64,000 nucleotides of DNA. It comes from Mugil cephalus (Eukaryota; Chordata; Actinopteri; Mugiliformes; Mugilidae). Where the stretch lies: positions 17,281,001 through 17,345,000 of the forward strand of contig NC_061779.1 in assembly GCF_022458985.1 (NCBI RefSeq), in the 5' to 3' direction. Below, one piece after another: positions 36,662-47,901 of the stretch (position 1 is its first letter; each line of letters starts with the position of its first letter). The position numbers were made by a program, and so were the translations under genes. The notes under the pieces were generated by a model. It had not been told where the DNA came from and searched no databases. It worked only from the letters and a program-made list of their open reading frames with translations.

Positions 36662-39600
36662 CTGGAGGGAGACGGAGTCGTCAGTTCAGTTATCAGAGCC
36701 GAAACTGACTAATGGAGCCATTAAACTCATTTACAAACAAGTGTTGGAGCGCAGACTTGTCTGCGGGTTTGTAACAAAAATGTTTTTAAATGCTCTATGA
36801 TGGCGGTGCAGAAGCGGATTAAATGCTTGGTGCACATTCACTGGATTGGCAAGGAGGCACCGTCTTAAGATATTTTATGGCTGATGTTTTATTCCTTGTC
36901 CTGCAGACAGTCTAAGCTTTCCTTCCGTTGTATTTCTGTCAAAAATGAATCTGGGGCCAGGAGACGGTTAGATTTGCATAAATAATAGAGGACTGGAGTC
37001 CACATCCACGCAGTAGCTGCCTTTATGCATTTAAATAGAAGCGCAAAAACAACACATGGTTTTATGTAGAGAGATGTACGGAGTCAGACCAGCTGTTTGA
37101 CTCCGTGTCCAGCTCAGCAAAGAGGCTGCGCTTTTATATTTAATAAACTTGAGAGCAGAAACTGACGGGAGGATTTATTAGCCTTTGAATCCATGGCTCC
37201 TGGGTACAGTATACAGCTGCTGATTGATTTGCTCTTTACCAACAGCAACACCAGCTCTGCAGCGTGTTCGTGTGTGAACGATTGAAGGGTATATCCACCA
37301 GGGGGAGGATTACAGCCTGAAAGTGGAATATTTACCACGTAAACGTCTGCAGTGTTTTGCATTGTTGCGCCGTGCAGCGTTTCAGATTCTAGATAACCTT
37401 CGCTCCAGAGGGAGACGGGACACGTCCGCAAAACGTGGCGTTTAGAGCACAGTAAAAAAAAAAAAAAAAAATCAAGAGGAGCAGATGGATACTCTACCTC
37501 CACGACCGCCACACCGACACAGATTCCCAGAATAATCCCGCAGTTGTCCAGGAGCCACTTTTCCACGTTGGTTGCGCAGCCCTGCGGGAGAGGACGAGAG
37601 AGAGAGGAGAGGTTTGAGGCCGATAGGCAGAGACAGAGAGAGAGATGAATGACTGCGTGATCCCGGCCGGACATGAGCAGAGCCTTTTGAAAACACGACC
37701 GCTGCAGAAGAATAACAGGCTTTGGCCGGGCTGGGAAAAATGGTGGAAGCGGGGTGTCAAGTTTCTGAAGCGCGCAGACCAAACAGCAGAACGGCGGAGC
37801 TTTCCTGGTGTCGGAGCAAATCACACGGACAGACGAGTCGCCTCAGCCGTCACTGATCGCTCAGCTGATTAAGTCGGGCCACGCTGAGCTGGCAGCCGCA
37901 GTTACACAACGACAGTCGCCAAGTTATGCAATGGCTGAAGGTGTGAGGTCTGTCAGAACAATGCAACAATAACCCCAAGCCTGGTCTGGACTTCAAGATA
38001 AGCCTCGTGGGACCGGGCAGCAGTTAATACGTCAGACAGCACAGATTATGAAATATGGGTGAAAGGAAATGGACGCACCGTTTCATAGACAGGGGGGTCT
38101 TGGGCCAGGTACTCGCACAGGCCGACTTGCTCTATGTGGGTGCCAGGCAGGGTGTCATTGCGACACGAGCACGAGTACAGTTTCTGGGTGCTGTTCTTGA
38201 TCCAGAGGTTCTCGGACCAGTTTCCCGGACCCGTCCATCCACAGCATTTCATCTGGAGGTCCGCAACAGAGACAGAGAGGACATAAGTCAAAAGGCAAAA
38301 CAACAAAACAGAAAGGAACTTAGAAAGGAGGTTAATGGTGAAAATGGGATTGGGGCAAAACCGGGAAATCTGGTTGGCTCCACGAACGAGAATGTTTGCT
38401 GTAATGTTTCGAGGCCAATCACTTCCTGGCTGATGTTTCCGTAATGATCAGGGGGAAAGAGGCTTGGCAGCGAAGAGCGAGCGAGGAGGCAGTCGGAGGT
38501 GGGGGAGAAACGATTTGAGTAAGTTCAACCCAAGTGCAAAACATTCCCCGACTCGTAGCGCCTGTGCAGTTTCAGTTTTGTGCGCCGTCATTATGAGACA
38601 TCCGACAAAACCTGCAGCCACCAGAAAAACGGCGAATAATATTTAGTTTGAGTACAACAAAGCACCGGAACTTGGAAAAACTCGGCGGCGGCGTGTTACT
38701 CTCGAAACGATGTCTGTTATTTAGAACAGGGCGCAGACATACAAAGTTTCACGGGGATTCCCTCTTCAGCAGACAGGCTTGAAGTCGAAGCTTAAAATCT
38801 GACCTGCTGGCTAGACACCACTAAGGATAAGTAAAGGAAAAACTCATTGTGTAATTTCGGTGAAGTGATGAAGTTCAGTTCACACATGTGGAGTACAGCA
38901 CGGGCTGGTTTTTAAGAAGTGAATGTAATCTGTCACTACGTGTTATTTGGATTTGCCTTCATACGTAATGCACGGACTGACGAGAAATGATTCAGCATGC
39001 AACCGGCCTTCACAGTATGAGATGTTGTCTAATGGAATATATTTACCTTCACTCTCCTGCAGCCGTGGCAGAGCTGTGTTATGATTACTCAACTGCAGTG
39101 AACTGAACTGAACTTTTGCAACACATGGTGAAACATGGAGTTGATTTAACTGAACTGCAGTCAGCAGGGATTCATCAAAAAAATGTGTCTTCGCGTCACT
39201 GCGGTTTGAATATTTTGTTACATTTAGGCTTCTTGCGTGGCGCATAGGGAGGAGAGGAAGCAGCACAATGAGCTGATTGATGAGGAGCAGGAGGTGGCAG
39301 ACTGAACTCCTCAGCATGGGATCGAAACCTGCTGTTTGTGTTCAGTGCGATAGGAGAGACGGTGACGAATCGAACCGGGCGCGCATGCAGGCAGAGGAAC
39401 AAGTTGCTCTTTGTACGTGTGTATCTTTGACAAAGCGGTTGCTCTGTAATTGTTTGCGGTAACAGCAGGTGTAGGCAAATCGTCTAGAATGTGTAAACGG
39501 CTTGAATCATCCACTCACAGTCCTCTGAATGTAGTCCCAGGTGTGCTCCGTGGTCTTGTTCTGGCCGGTGTAGTTGATTATCATGCCCTTAATGATGTTG

Positions 39601-41521
39601 GACATCTCGTATTTCAGCTGGGGAAGAGATGAGAGAACATTATCATTCGCGTGAAGTTAAAAAAATCCACACTACATCTTTTCCCTGCGTTTAATATCTG
39701 CATCTGAACTGCACAAACGCAGCCCAGCAGGAGGACGAGGCTGCGCGTGTGCGCGCGTCAGACCACAGGGCGAGCGGTGGCAGCGCCGCGGCCTCGGAGC
39801 TCGGCAGGAGACGAGCGAGCGCCTCGCCCTATTCTGGGAAAGGGCACCACCCAGCCCTGTGGTGATCCTTAAACACAGGGAGCATGTAGAAGGCTGCGTA
39901 CTGTACACACACGTGCTGTACGCGGACACAGACACACACAAACTTGTACATGCTGTGCATGCTATGCTTGCTGGAAGGCTATCAGCACCTATGCTGAGTC
40001 ATGCAGGAGGTTTATCAAGAGGCAATGGCTTTTTTAGTTTTTGTTTTGTTCTTGTTCAGAGGTTTTGAAACCGGTCTGAGGCGAGTTCAAACAAAACACT
40101 CCTTTTAAAAAACAAACAAACAAAAAGCTGTTTCTATTATTGAAATGTTCACTGATGTGACCTCTAAACTTCAATTATCACTAAAAATGTGCCTAATGAT
40201 CCACAGATATCTATAAATTGTAATTTATAACCAGTGGTTATTTATTGTAATAAATAACCAGTGGTTTTCCAGTGTATTTTGCAATGCTGCTGCAGGCGAT
40301 AGTGTGCTGTGTTTGCTTAAGGTGCACTGCTCATTATTTGTCCTCTAATGTATGCACTGGGCGTTTAGCGATCCTATCTGTAGGGGGCAGTGTGTCACCA
40401 AAGGCTAAAAGTAGAAGTAGTTTCTGTCCTTGGGTGATAATTAATGTCTCAGATGTGATAATGTTAGTCAGAAATGATTAATATATCAGCTTTAGAAACA
40501 CTCGTTCAGTAGGAATGTGTCTGTCGCCTCTGCCTCTAGCACAACAACAAAAAAAACATTATACAAGGGGAACTAAGTTGACGCTGAAAATATTCAATAA
40601 AAGCATGTGTACTACTTCCTCTATAGTTCTCACTCATTGCACCTGCTTCATGCTTCTCTCTACCACTACTCAAAGCCAGCTTCCTTCCTGTCACTTTCCA
40701 TTCGTTGACAGATAAAAACGATATTTCGTCACAGGATGCAGGGGCCCCCCGGCGCGTTAAGCTAAGGCGTTACAGTTGTGAATGGCACTGCGGTGGGAGA
40801 GGAAAACATGAGACACGGGGGGGGAGGCCACGTGAAGGAAGGTCAAAATGAAACTTTAAAAGGAAAACATCCTCCAGAGTGACTGAAAGTGAAATTAAGA
40901 AAGGAGGGAAGGGAAAGGACTGCAGTTTACAGGGCATTCAGAGGTTGTGTCTTACCCGGTCCCTCTGGAAATAGATGAGAACTCCAGCCGTGACCTGGGC
41001 AACGAGGATGAGCAGCAGGCAGGTGAAGTACTGTGGAGGAAGGAGGCAAATGTCAGTGAATGCTCTTAAGAGGCCTATTAAAAAGCAGCCAAAACCGACA
41101 TCTCTTCCAACGGCAGTGGCCCGAAGCGTGTGGTGATAAGAATTATCATCTGAATCTGTGGCAAGTTACAGCTCAGTCAGTTTAAACTCTGCCCGTCTTG
41201 ACAGTTTTGCCTCACTCCCCACGGTTATTTCTGGCTGCAGCAGGCAGCAGAAGGTGCTGAAACTCCAGCGCACGCTACCTGCTCAGCACCAACCCGCACA
41301 GGGGAGCGCTGCTGCTTGAGCCGCAGCCAAAACAAGTGTTGACACCTTGTGTCCGCTGTCCCCATGAGGGGGCGTTATGACAGGTTAATCTCTCAGACAA
41401 TGTTACCTTTGACTTTCAGCTTTCGCTCACTTGCAAAGAGATTAGGTGGATGCACGAAAGCCCTCAACAAGAAAAATGTAACTCATTAGAAAATCGCTCT
41501 ACGGTTTTATGTATATATTTT

Positions 41522-41599
<78 letters not shown>

Positions 41600-44500
41600 T
41601 CGGGGTCTGCTGCCAGCTGGTCACTGTCGCCGGGGTAAGTAGGTCATGGCAGTTCTTCGGTTAACCCCTAGCAGGTTTAAAGCTGCAGAGGTCAAGCACC
41701 CATCCCCGCTCTAGCCGTACCCCCTACCCCTGGATTTATCCCCCTCCCCACCTCCCCCCTCCCCTCAGCACATGCTGCGAGCAGAAATGCTGAGGGGCTT
41801 TACTGTCAGCAGGAATCTGTCATGTGTTCTCAGCCCCCGTTTGCATTTAGGTGAATGCACGAAACAAGCGCAGCTTTCGTGTGTTTTAAATAGCAGGAGC
41901 GCACGTGTGCAAGCACACGGACTCCAGGGCCCGTGCATAGATGAAAACATCATTCTTGATTGGAGCGGGTAGCATATATTTTAAGTGTTGGCTTTTTTTT
42001 TTTTTTGCGCTGTTACTACGGACTCGTTGAGATGAGACGGGCTACGAGGGAGGAGAGAGATGAGAAATGACATCGCCCACGGTCAGCGCCGACGAACTCT
42101 ACGACAATACTGCGAATTTTAATTTTAATTTTTTTCCAGTGCGGTCATGACTGAGGGCGCTAGATTTTAATGCGTTTCTCACCCTGTGGTGAGGGCGTTA
42201 ACCCTGCGTCTGCCTCTGAGAGAAAGAAACATAGCGTCAAAAGTGTCAAAAGTGCCTCACCAGGCCCAGCAGGCAGCGGATTTCGTAGATGGCCCCTATG
42301 CAGCCGAAGAAGCCCATGGCCATCGAGAGGGAGCCGACTCCGATCAGGATGTACGAAGCCACTTTCACGGTGTCCGACGATTCCTCTGGAAGGAGACATA
42401 AACACAGGCAGAGAGTTGAACCACTGACACCTATGAGGGGGGCTGCAAAGTGTCTGCGGCAACAGTTTGACGTAAACAGTTTATTTCAATTCACAGTTTA
42501 CCCCTATGCACACAGCACGCACGGAAGAACGTGTTTCTTCTTTTAAGGTGACAAGCTACTGAACTCTGCCCTTGTTTTTTTATTTTTTATTTTTTTACTT
42601 TAACCACATAGTGTGGCTGTGAACAAATGAAGCTCAGAAGCTCCTTCAGAACAGAAGCATGTTATACAGGGTAAAAGCAAGAAACACTACACAGAGCAAA
42701 CTTCCTATGCTGAATGAACTCAGGGCATCCGAACGCTTTTCTCCCACAAAAAGATTATTTTCAGACAGTAGGCCACCAGAGAGTCAGACTTCAACACGCA
42801 CCACGATGAAATGATTTCTCTGGTATGCAGAGTGCAAGAGGTTCAGGGGGATGACGGCTGAAAATGAAGAGTGGAAGACTGGAGAGGAGATAAACCGGAG
42901 CCCCTCCGTGGCTGCGTTATCTGGGGCTGGAGGCTGCTCCAGGGAGTGAGAGCTCACCCTGCGGACGGAGCCAAAATCCGAGCTTCGCCAAACTGCTCCA
43001 GGATTCCCCCCGAAGCCAAGCAAAACCGGGCAGAGCTATCGGATAATTTAGCCCCAATCATCTGGTGAAGCAGAAAGCAGCTCCACCACCGCTGCTCTGA
43101 TATCCGCCACCTCCATGTTTCTTTCTGGCTCGCTCGCAACAAAGCTGATTAGACTATTTTTAATACCCATGTCATTTAAGGCGCCGATTCTTTAAGCTCG
43201 CGTAAAGCGAATAATTATTACCCCAAAACAAGTTCTTCCTTTCAACTGTAACACTCCCATTCCGACTTTCTGCCTGTATGTGGAGAATATTAGTTGGTCC
43301 TGATGAAAAACTCTTCGTGAATTTACGCCACCTCACTTCAGAGAACCCTCAGTTTTTTACATTTATCACGCACACGTTATTACAGTTTGCAGGCTCATAA
43401 ATCTAACATCTGTTGGACTGAGCCACATTCCGAGGCATTTCAGCTTCTTTTTCGAAATTTTGAATCAATACCGCCAGTTTACAACGAACATGTTTGTTGC
43501 AGCAGACTCCGATGCCAACGCCGACAGCGCTGCTGCCAGCGAACTCCACGAGCCTGCACAAGGAAGTCACTAAAATGCACACACGATGCTGACTGTACAT
43601 GAGTGCATGTTGCGGTTTGAGAAAATTTGAAAGCTCGAACGTACTTTGTTGAACATGAGCGCAGCGTTCATGTGGCTACAGGGTAGCATTTAAAGGGAAG
43701 CGGACCGGCATACTGTACGTTCTATTTCCAGCACACTGTTGAATATTGAAGCGTGTTATTTCAGTCTCTCCCATACCCACACCCACACAACAAGTAGCAT
43801 CTGCAAAAGCAGCAGATGTCCGCATGTTTTCGCACATGCTAATTACCTGGAGGATCGGGGACGCGCATGGGAGTCGTGCGCATGTGTTGACTACTGACAT
43901 GCTCTGGTTGGAGGAACAACGCTGACAACAGAGGGATGTAAAAGATATATTCCGCTGTCCACTGTGCGCAGAGATTATACAGTGTTACCCATGCAAATGA
44001 TTATTAATGCTTGTGACTATGATGTATGCACATGTTTGTGCTTGGTTACCACGCAACCCACTGCTGCTTTACACCCGGGACAGGAAATGTAACCACAGAA
44101 AAATGATCAGCCCCGTTATTTGCCCGCAACGCTTTCAACTGAAGTCGTTTTATAATATTCTCGTATTCGCACGTCGGTGCAAACCTGGCTGTCTCATTTA
44201 ACCACGTGTAGCAGGAACAAAAAACAATGCGAGGCAATTAATCAGCTCAGCTGTTATGTCTTTATCAAAGCCTGTGCAGGTGTTTCAGTGCAGCAGATAC
44301 TGTTCTTCACGGGCCTCCTGCTTTACCACTACAATCCGTGTTCCTTCAGTGGCAATTCCCCTATAGTCAGCATGTGTTCGCCTGGCTACTGTGCTGTTCG
44401 GTCGTGTGCTATGGCAAGTTTCCATGTAGGTCTCTGGTAGATCTTCTAAAATAGTTCCCTGAGTGGTTTCCATGGAACTTTCCATTTAAAGAGGAAAGAA

Positions 44501-47500
44501 TTATGGTGCCGCTGAAGAAGGCTGCGGAGGGAGGAGGGAGGACTGTTTGGTGCTGCAGCTCCTTCTGTAAACACGACCGGAGCCACGCATTCAGCTCGCA
44601 CACGGGCGGCGAAAAGTCACAGCCGCCACTGCGTCCAGATTGAAAACGTAAACAACAGCGGGCCAGCTTTTGCGCTGAATTCTGAATTTCTTCGGGGGTT
44701 TGAACCTTCCCAGGAAAAACTGTTTTGCGTCCAAGCTCTCTGCTTCCCTCCTCATGACTTTGTAAAAGTTTCTGGATTAATACGAAGCACATTTCCGCAC
44801 TGCGCCCTGGTGCACTCTCTGGCTCAAGTATCTCCTTTCCAAGGCAGACTTTTGTTTAAACATAAGGCAAACTGTGTTTTGGCAAGGAGCAGCAAGATGA
44901 ATTCAAGGCATCATGGGAGTGGAATAAACTATTAACGTCGCTGTATGGACACAGAGGGGTACACACTGACTAAAAAAAAAAAAATTGAGGGAACCACATC
45001 TTTGTCAAAGTTTCCCCGCCTGGAGTCACCGGGACAGCTGCACAGGCCTCTACTAATATAACTCATAAAGAATGGAAACTAAAAACACAGAGATCCTGTT
45101 TATGGTCAGGCAACGGTACAACTTCTGAGGGGAACACACAGAGTCAATAAACAGAGTTGCCTGCAGCTTTTGTTCCCCTTCGCAGTGATAAGAGATTTCC
45201 AGTGGGTTTTAGAAACCCAGAGAAGAGCGGAGGTCGACGCCTCCGAGGTACAGGCGACGAAAATACATGCAGGAGAGAAGGTCACCCCCCCCACACACAC
45301 ACTCCCCTTATGGGAGCACCATTGTTAGGGTATCAGTGGTGAATCCTGCCATCTCTGGGAACAGCTGCACTGCCACAACAATAGGCTCTCGGATGGAAGG
45401 GAAGATGGACGCTGAGCTGTCTTTATTTTATGGAGGCCGGACCAGATAAGCAAAGCTTAACTTAATAACAACCTTGGAGATTCTGGCCTTGAGAGCTGGA
45501 AGGGAAACACAGGACTCAGTGTGACTGGTTTAGGGCACGAGGTCAGGTCAAGATGTTTCTGTGAACCCCCCTCCAGTCTAAATATACATTGTAGTATCAA
45601 CGCACCACATTTAGCTGTGGGTGGCGAATAAAAGCTAAAAATCTGTGCTTGGCTGTTAATGCTTCTTTCGGCCTTTGATTATTCTCATTTTTGTTTAATC
45701 CATATTGTCCAGGTGTTGGAAAGTTTCCATAAGTCATGATGATGTCCATGTCTGTCTATAGAGATTGTTCCATTAATGGTTAAACCCAAAAAATATTCAG
45801 TTTACAATGATATAAAAATATCATTCACAATTCACTTACTTACAGTGGTGTGGCAGTGATACAGGAGTATCAGTGTCAGTGAAGGTAACGCCATATTTGA
45901 GTTCCAACATGTATTTAATTGCCAGACAATAAACTAAAAGAATTAAACTGAGAGAAAACTCAACTGTGGCTCTTGGAAATCCTCCATGAGGAATGAAGAC
46001 ACTGAAATCTTTTATAAAGAGATTTATGGCAACTAAGAATTTCCATCTGCGGTTCTCCCTTTTTCATTGGGCCAGGGCGAGACCTGGGTTTCATTATGAT
46101 TTCTCCTGTACCTTTGCAGTAGATAACCTTAAGATAACTCTGTCAAAAAATATGAACGTGGCTTAAAAATAGCTCCGAAAATAACTGGCCTCTAACGGCC
46201 CCTCGGAGGCTCGACGCCTGTCTCGCTCTCCGGCGTCTACAAATAGATAAACATCTGTCAAGGTGGGAGATTCCGTCGGTGTGCCCCTGCCACCTGTGAG
46301 AGAGCGAGCGGGTTTAAAGTCCAACTCTGTGGAAACTCTGGGGAAGCAAAACCATTTTTTTTTTTTTTATAGTTCAAGATGAAACAACACCATGTGCCTT
46401 GGTAAACAAAGTCTGTCAACTGCCTTCACCGACCTGCTTCCCACAGATGTGATGCCAGCGTGTGTCTATGGGACAGCCTGAGGTTGTTACATTTTTGGCT
46501 TTGAGTTCCATGGGAATGAGTTAGATATGAGATAAAAAAATAAAAAATAAAAAATCCTCTGCAAGCTGCAAAAACCAGGGCAAGGTTTTTAAGATTTGGC
46601 TCCAGATCTCCGGTCTCTATTTCCACGCCTCCCTGAGCTCAGAGTGTTCAGGTCAAAAGTGATGAATGTTTTCTTAAGTAAGCGTTTCTCTCTAATGGAT
46701 GTGTCAGCAAAGGGTGTTGCAAGCACTTACGTAGAACGGCAATGAAGCTCTGGTTATCAAAGAGGACCCACAGCCCGAAGCCCATTATCAACGCTCCGAA
46801 GATCTGTGGAGGGAGAGAGGGAGGGAGAAAGAGAGGAATCAAGCTCCAAACCTCACAGGAGAGCAAAACACAGAATGTGCGCTGGTACGACTTAAATGGA
46901 GGAATTTTCTTTTTGCTTCCTTCCCGCCACATCTGGGATTAATCAGATCCTCTCTCTGTCTTTCTCCAAAGAATGTGGAGAGGATCGAGAGCGTAACCCT
47001 GATTTCTGTTCCCACCATAAACACCCAGTGTTCGACAACTCAATCTTTTAGTTTTGTTTTTTTTTCTAAATAAGCGGTCAGAGCAGTCAGAGATGAGCCT
47101 GCGACGTTATGTCACAGAGTTACCCCCGATGTATCCTTGTGATGAGGTTCGGCTTCAGAGCATCAGCAGGGCCTTGTTTAGGAGTCGTGGGGCACTGTAG
47201 CGGGGGCTTTATCCTTAGATGAGAGGCTTTGTTGATTCATCAGTTTTCCGCTTGTGCTGTTCCCCCTCTTTAGCCCCTCAGTGGTAATTAGAGCCTTGCT
47301 TAAGAGCTGTTCATTTGGAGAGACTCATTAACCCACCACTTCCTGGCTTCCCCTAACCTCCGCTAGCCTAATCTGTCCATGCGGACAAATACTGACAAGG
47401 ACACGCGCTTCCTATTAGACGCCGGTGGAGTGTTCACTTCAAAAGGCCTGCGCCAGGTTTACGGCCGCAGACTCATTGGAAAGGTCTGGACGTCCTCGCG

Positions 47501-47901
47501 GAGTGGGTTTTAGGAGTCTGGAGTTTCACCAACCCCTGGACTTTATGTTGTGACCGGTGTAGGAGAGGGAAGGAAGCAAACTGGAAACATCTGCGGTTGT
47601 TTAGACCCGGCTGTTCTGCAGAGTCACGGTAACGTTTCCCCGTCTAGCTCCGCAAGCCCATTTGCATAAAAACACAAATTATAACCCGAGAGGCAACAGT
47701 CAGTTGAAGTTAGCGTCACGTGTGTCCAATTTAAGTGAGGTGGCACAGCGCACTTATTGTTCTACCTTTGGTACATATCATGCATGCATAGCAGTTGCGC
47801 CACCATGGCAACCACACAGTGATTGTGAAATTACTTACGAAGAAGAGGAGGTTGAAGAGGAATAAAAAGTACTTGGTGACGGTGATGCATCCTTTCCCCA
47901 T
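36584..47901 (-). CDS. cd82: CD82 (KAI1) tetraspanin, complete coding region in eight exons
   Basis: Plasma-membrane and endosomal tetraspanin that organises integrins and growth-factor receptors; in mammals a metastasis suppressor. Minus-strand coding exons 47839-47901, 46731-46803, 42261-42385, 40956-41030, 39519-39617, 38079-38252, 37498-37581 and 36584-36661 all have GT donors and AG acceptors and join in frame to 256 residues (human CD82 is 267). Order seen: N-terminus GKGCITVTKYFLFLFNLLFF with TM1; small loop; TM2 and TM3 with GFFGCIGAIYEIRCLLGL between them; large loop with the CCG motif (KCCGWTGPGNW), CSC, LCEY and GC cysteines; TM4; C-terminus EDYTKVPKY, matching the human tail with its tyrosine sorting motif. 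The loop carries five N-glycosylation sequons and lacks a segment before the last Cys present in human. Tail and TM1 separate it from other tetraspanins. The a or b duplicate status in fish cannot be decided. Confidence 0.96.
37498..37581 (-). CDS. cd82: cd82 coding exon 7: end of large loop and start of TM4
   Basis: 84 bp, phase 0, encoding GCATNVEKWLLDNCG and IILGICVGVAVVE. It contains the last conserved loop cysteine pair context and begins TM4. The acceptor is CTCTCCCGCAG and the donor GTAGAG. Confidence 0.95.
38079..38252 (-). CDS. cd82: cd82 coding exon 6: core of the large extracellular loop
   Basis: 174 bp, phase 0, 58 codons starting MKCCGWTGPGNWSENLW. It holds the tetraspanin-defining CCG, then SCSC and LCEY cysteines that form the loop disulphides. 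Sequons NWS, NST and NDT are present. The donor is GTGCGT. Confidence 0.95.
39519..39617 (-). CDS. cd82: cd82 coding exon 5: first part of the large loop
   Basis: 99 bp, phase 0, encoding LKYEMSNIIKGMIINYTGQN followed by KTTEHTWDYIQRT, with two sequons (NYT, NKT). It matches the KLKQEMGG-to-DYVQ region of human CD82. The acceptor is CTTCCCCAG and the donor GTGAGT. Confidence 0.94.
40229..40266. repeat. imperfect 38-bp palindrome in cd82 intron
   Basis: AACCAGTGGTTATTTATT and AATAAATAACCAGTGGTT flank a GT centre. The whole is its own reverse complement except at a few positions, and AACCAGTGGTT is also a direct repeat. A second small palindrome (TATAAATTGTAATTTATA) abuts it on the left. It lies in the intron 39618-40955. 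Confidence 0.7.
40956..41030 (-). CDS. cd82: cd82 coding exon 4: TM3
   Basis: 75 bp, phase 0, encoding YFTCLLLILVAQVTAGVLIY and FQRDR, close to human YFACLLLILIAQVTAG. The donor is GTAAGA and the acceptor CCTCCACAG. Confidence 0.95.
41524..41598. repeat. (TG)n microsatellite, ~75 bp, in cd82 intron
   Basis: The longest simple repeat in the window, uninterrupted TG for about 37 units, in the intron between cd82 coding exons 3 and 4. Likely highly polymorphic. Confidence 0.95.
42261..42385 (-). CDS. cd82: cd82 coding exon 3: small loop end and TM2
   Basis: 125 bp. The first codon is split with the previous exon and gives Gln. It then encodes ESSDTVKVASYILIGVGSLS, MAMGFFGCIGA and IYEIRCLLGL. 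The short intracellular GCIGA and RCLLGL motifs are typical of CD82 and its relatives. The donor is GTGAGG. Confidence 0.95.
42386..46730 (-). other. cd82 intron (4.3 kb), no extra gene seen
   Basis: The second-largest cd82 intron, after the one between the 5' UTR exon and the first coding exon. It is mostly unique sequence with short A/T homopolymers. Open frames of up to 127 codons on both strands lack coding character. The other cd82 introns (0.5-1.3 kb) and the 5.4-kb intron 47912-53342 likewise show no nested gene. Confidence 0.6.
46731..46803 (-). CDS. cd82: cd82 coding exon 2: end of TM1 and small loop
   Basis: 73 bp encoding IFGALIMGFGLWVLFDNQSF and IAVL plus one base of a split codon. 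The acceptor is TCCCTCCACAG and the donor GTAAGT. Confidence 0.95.
47839..47901 (-). CDS. cd82: cd82 coding exon 1: N-terminus and start of TM1
   Basis: The exon spans 47839-47911: ten bases of 5' UTR after the acceptor TTTGGCTTTCAG, then the ATG (A at 47901) in the context CAACCATGG. It encodes MGKGCITVTKYFLFLFNLLF and F. The start is fixed by similarity to human MGSACIKVTKYFLFLFNL. Confidence 0.95.

Noticed and set aside
37114..37824. 236-codon minus-strand frame
   Set aside because: Read-through of the cd82 exon 37498-37581 into both flanking introns. Splice sites define the real exon, and the rest includes poly-Phe from an A run.
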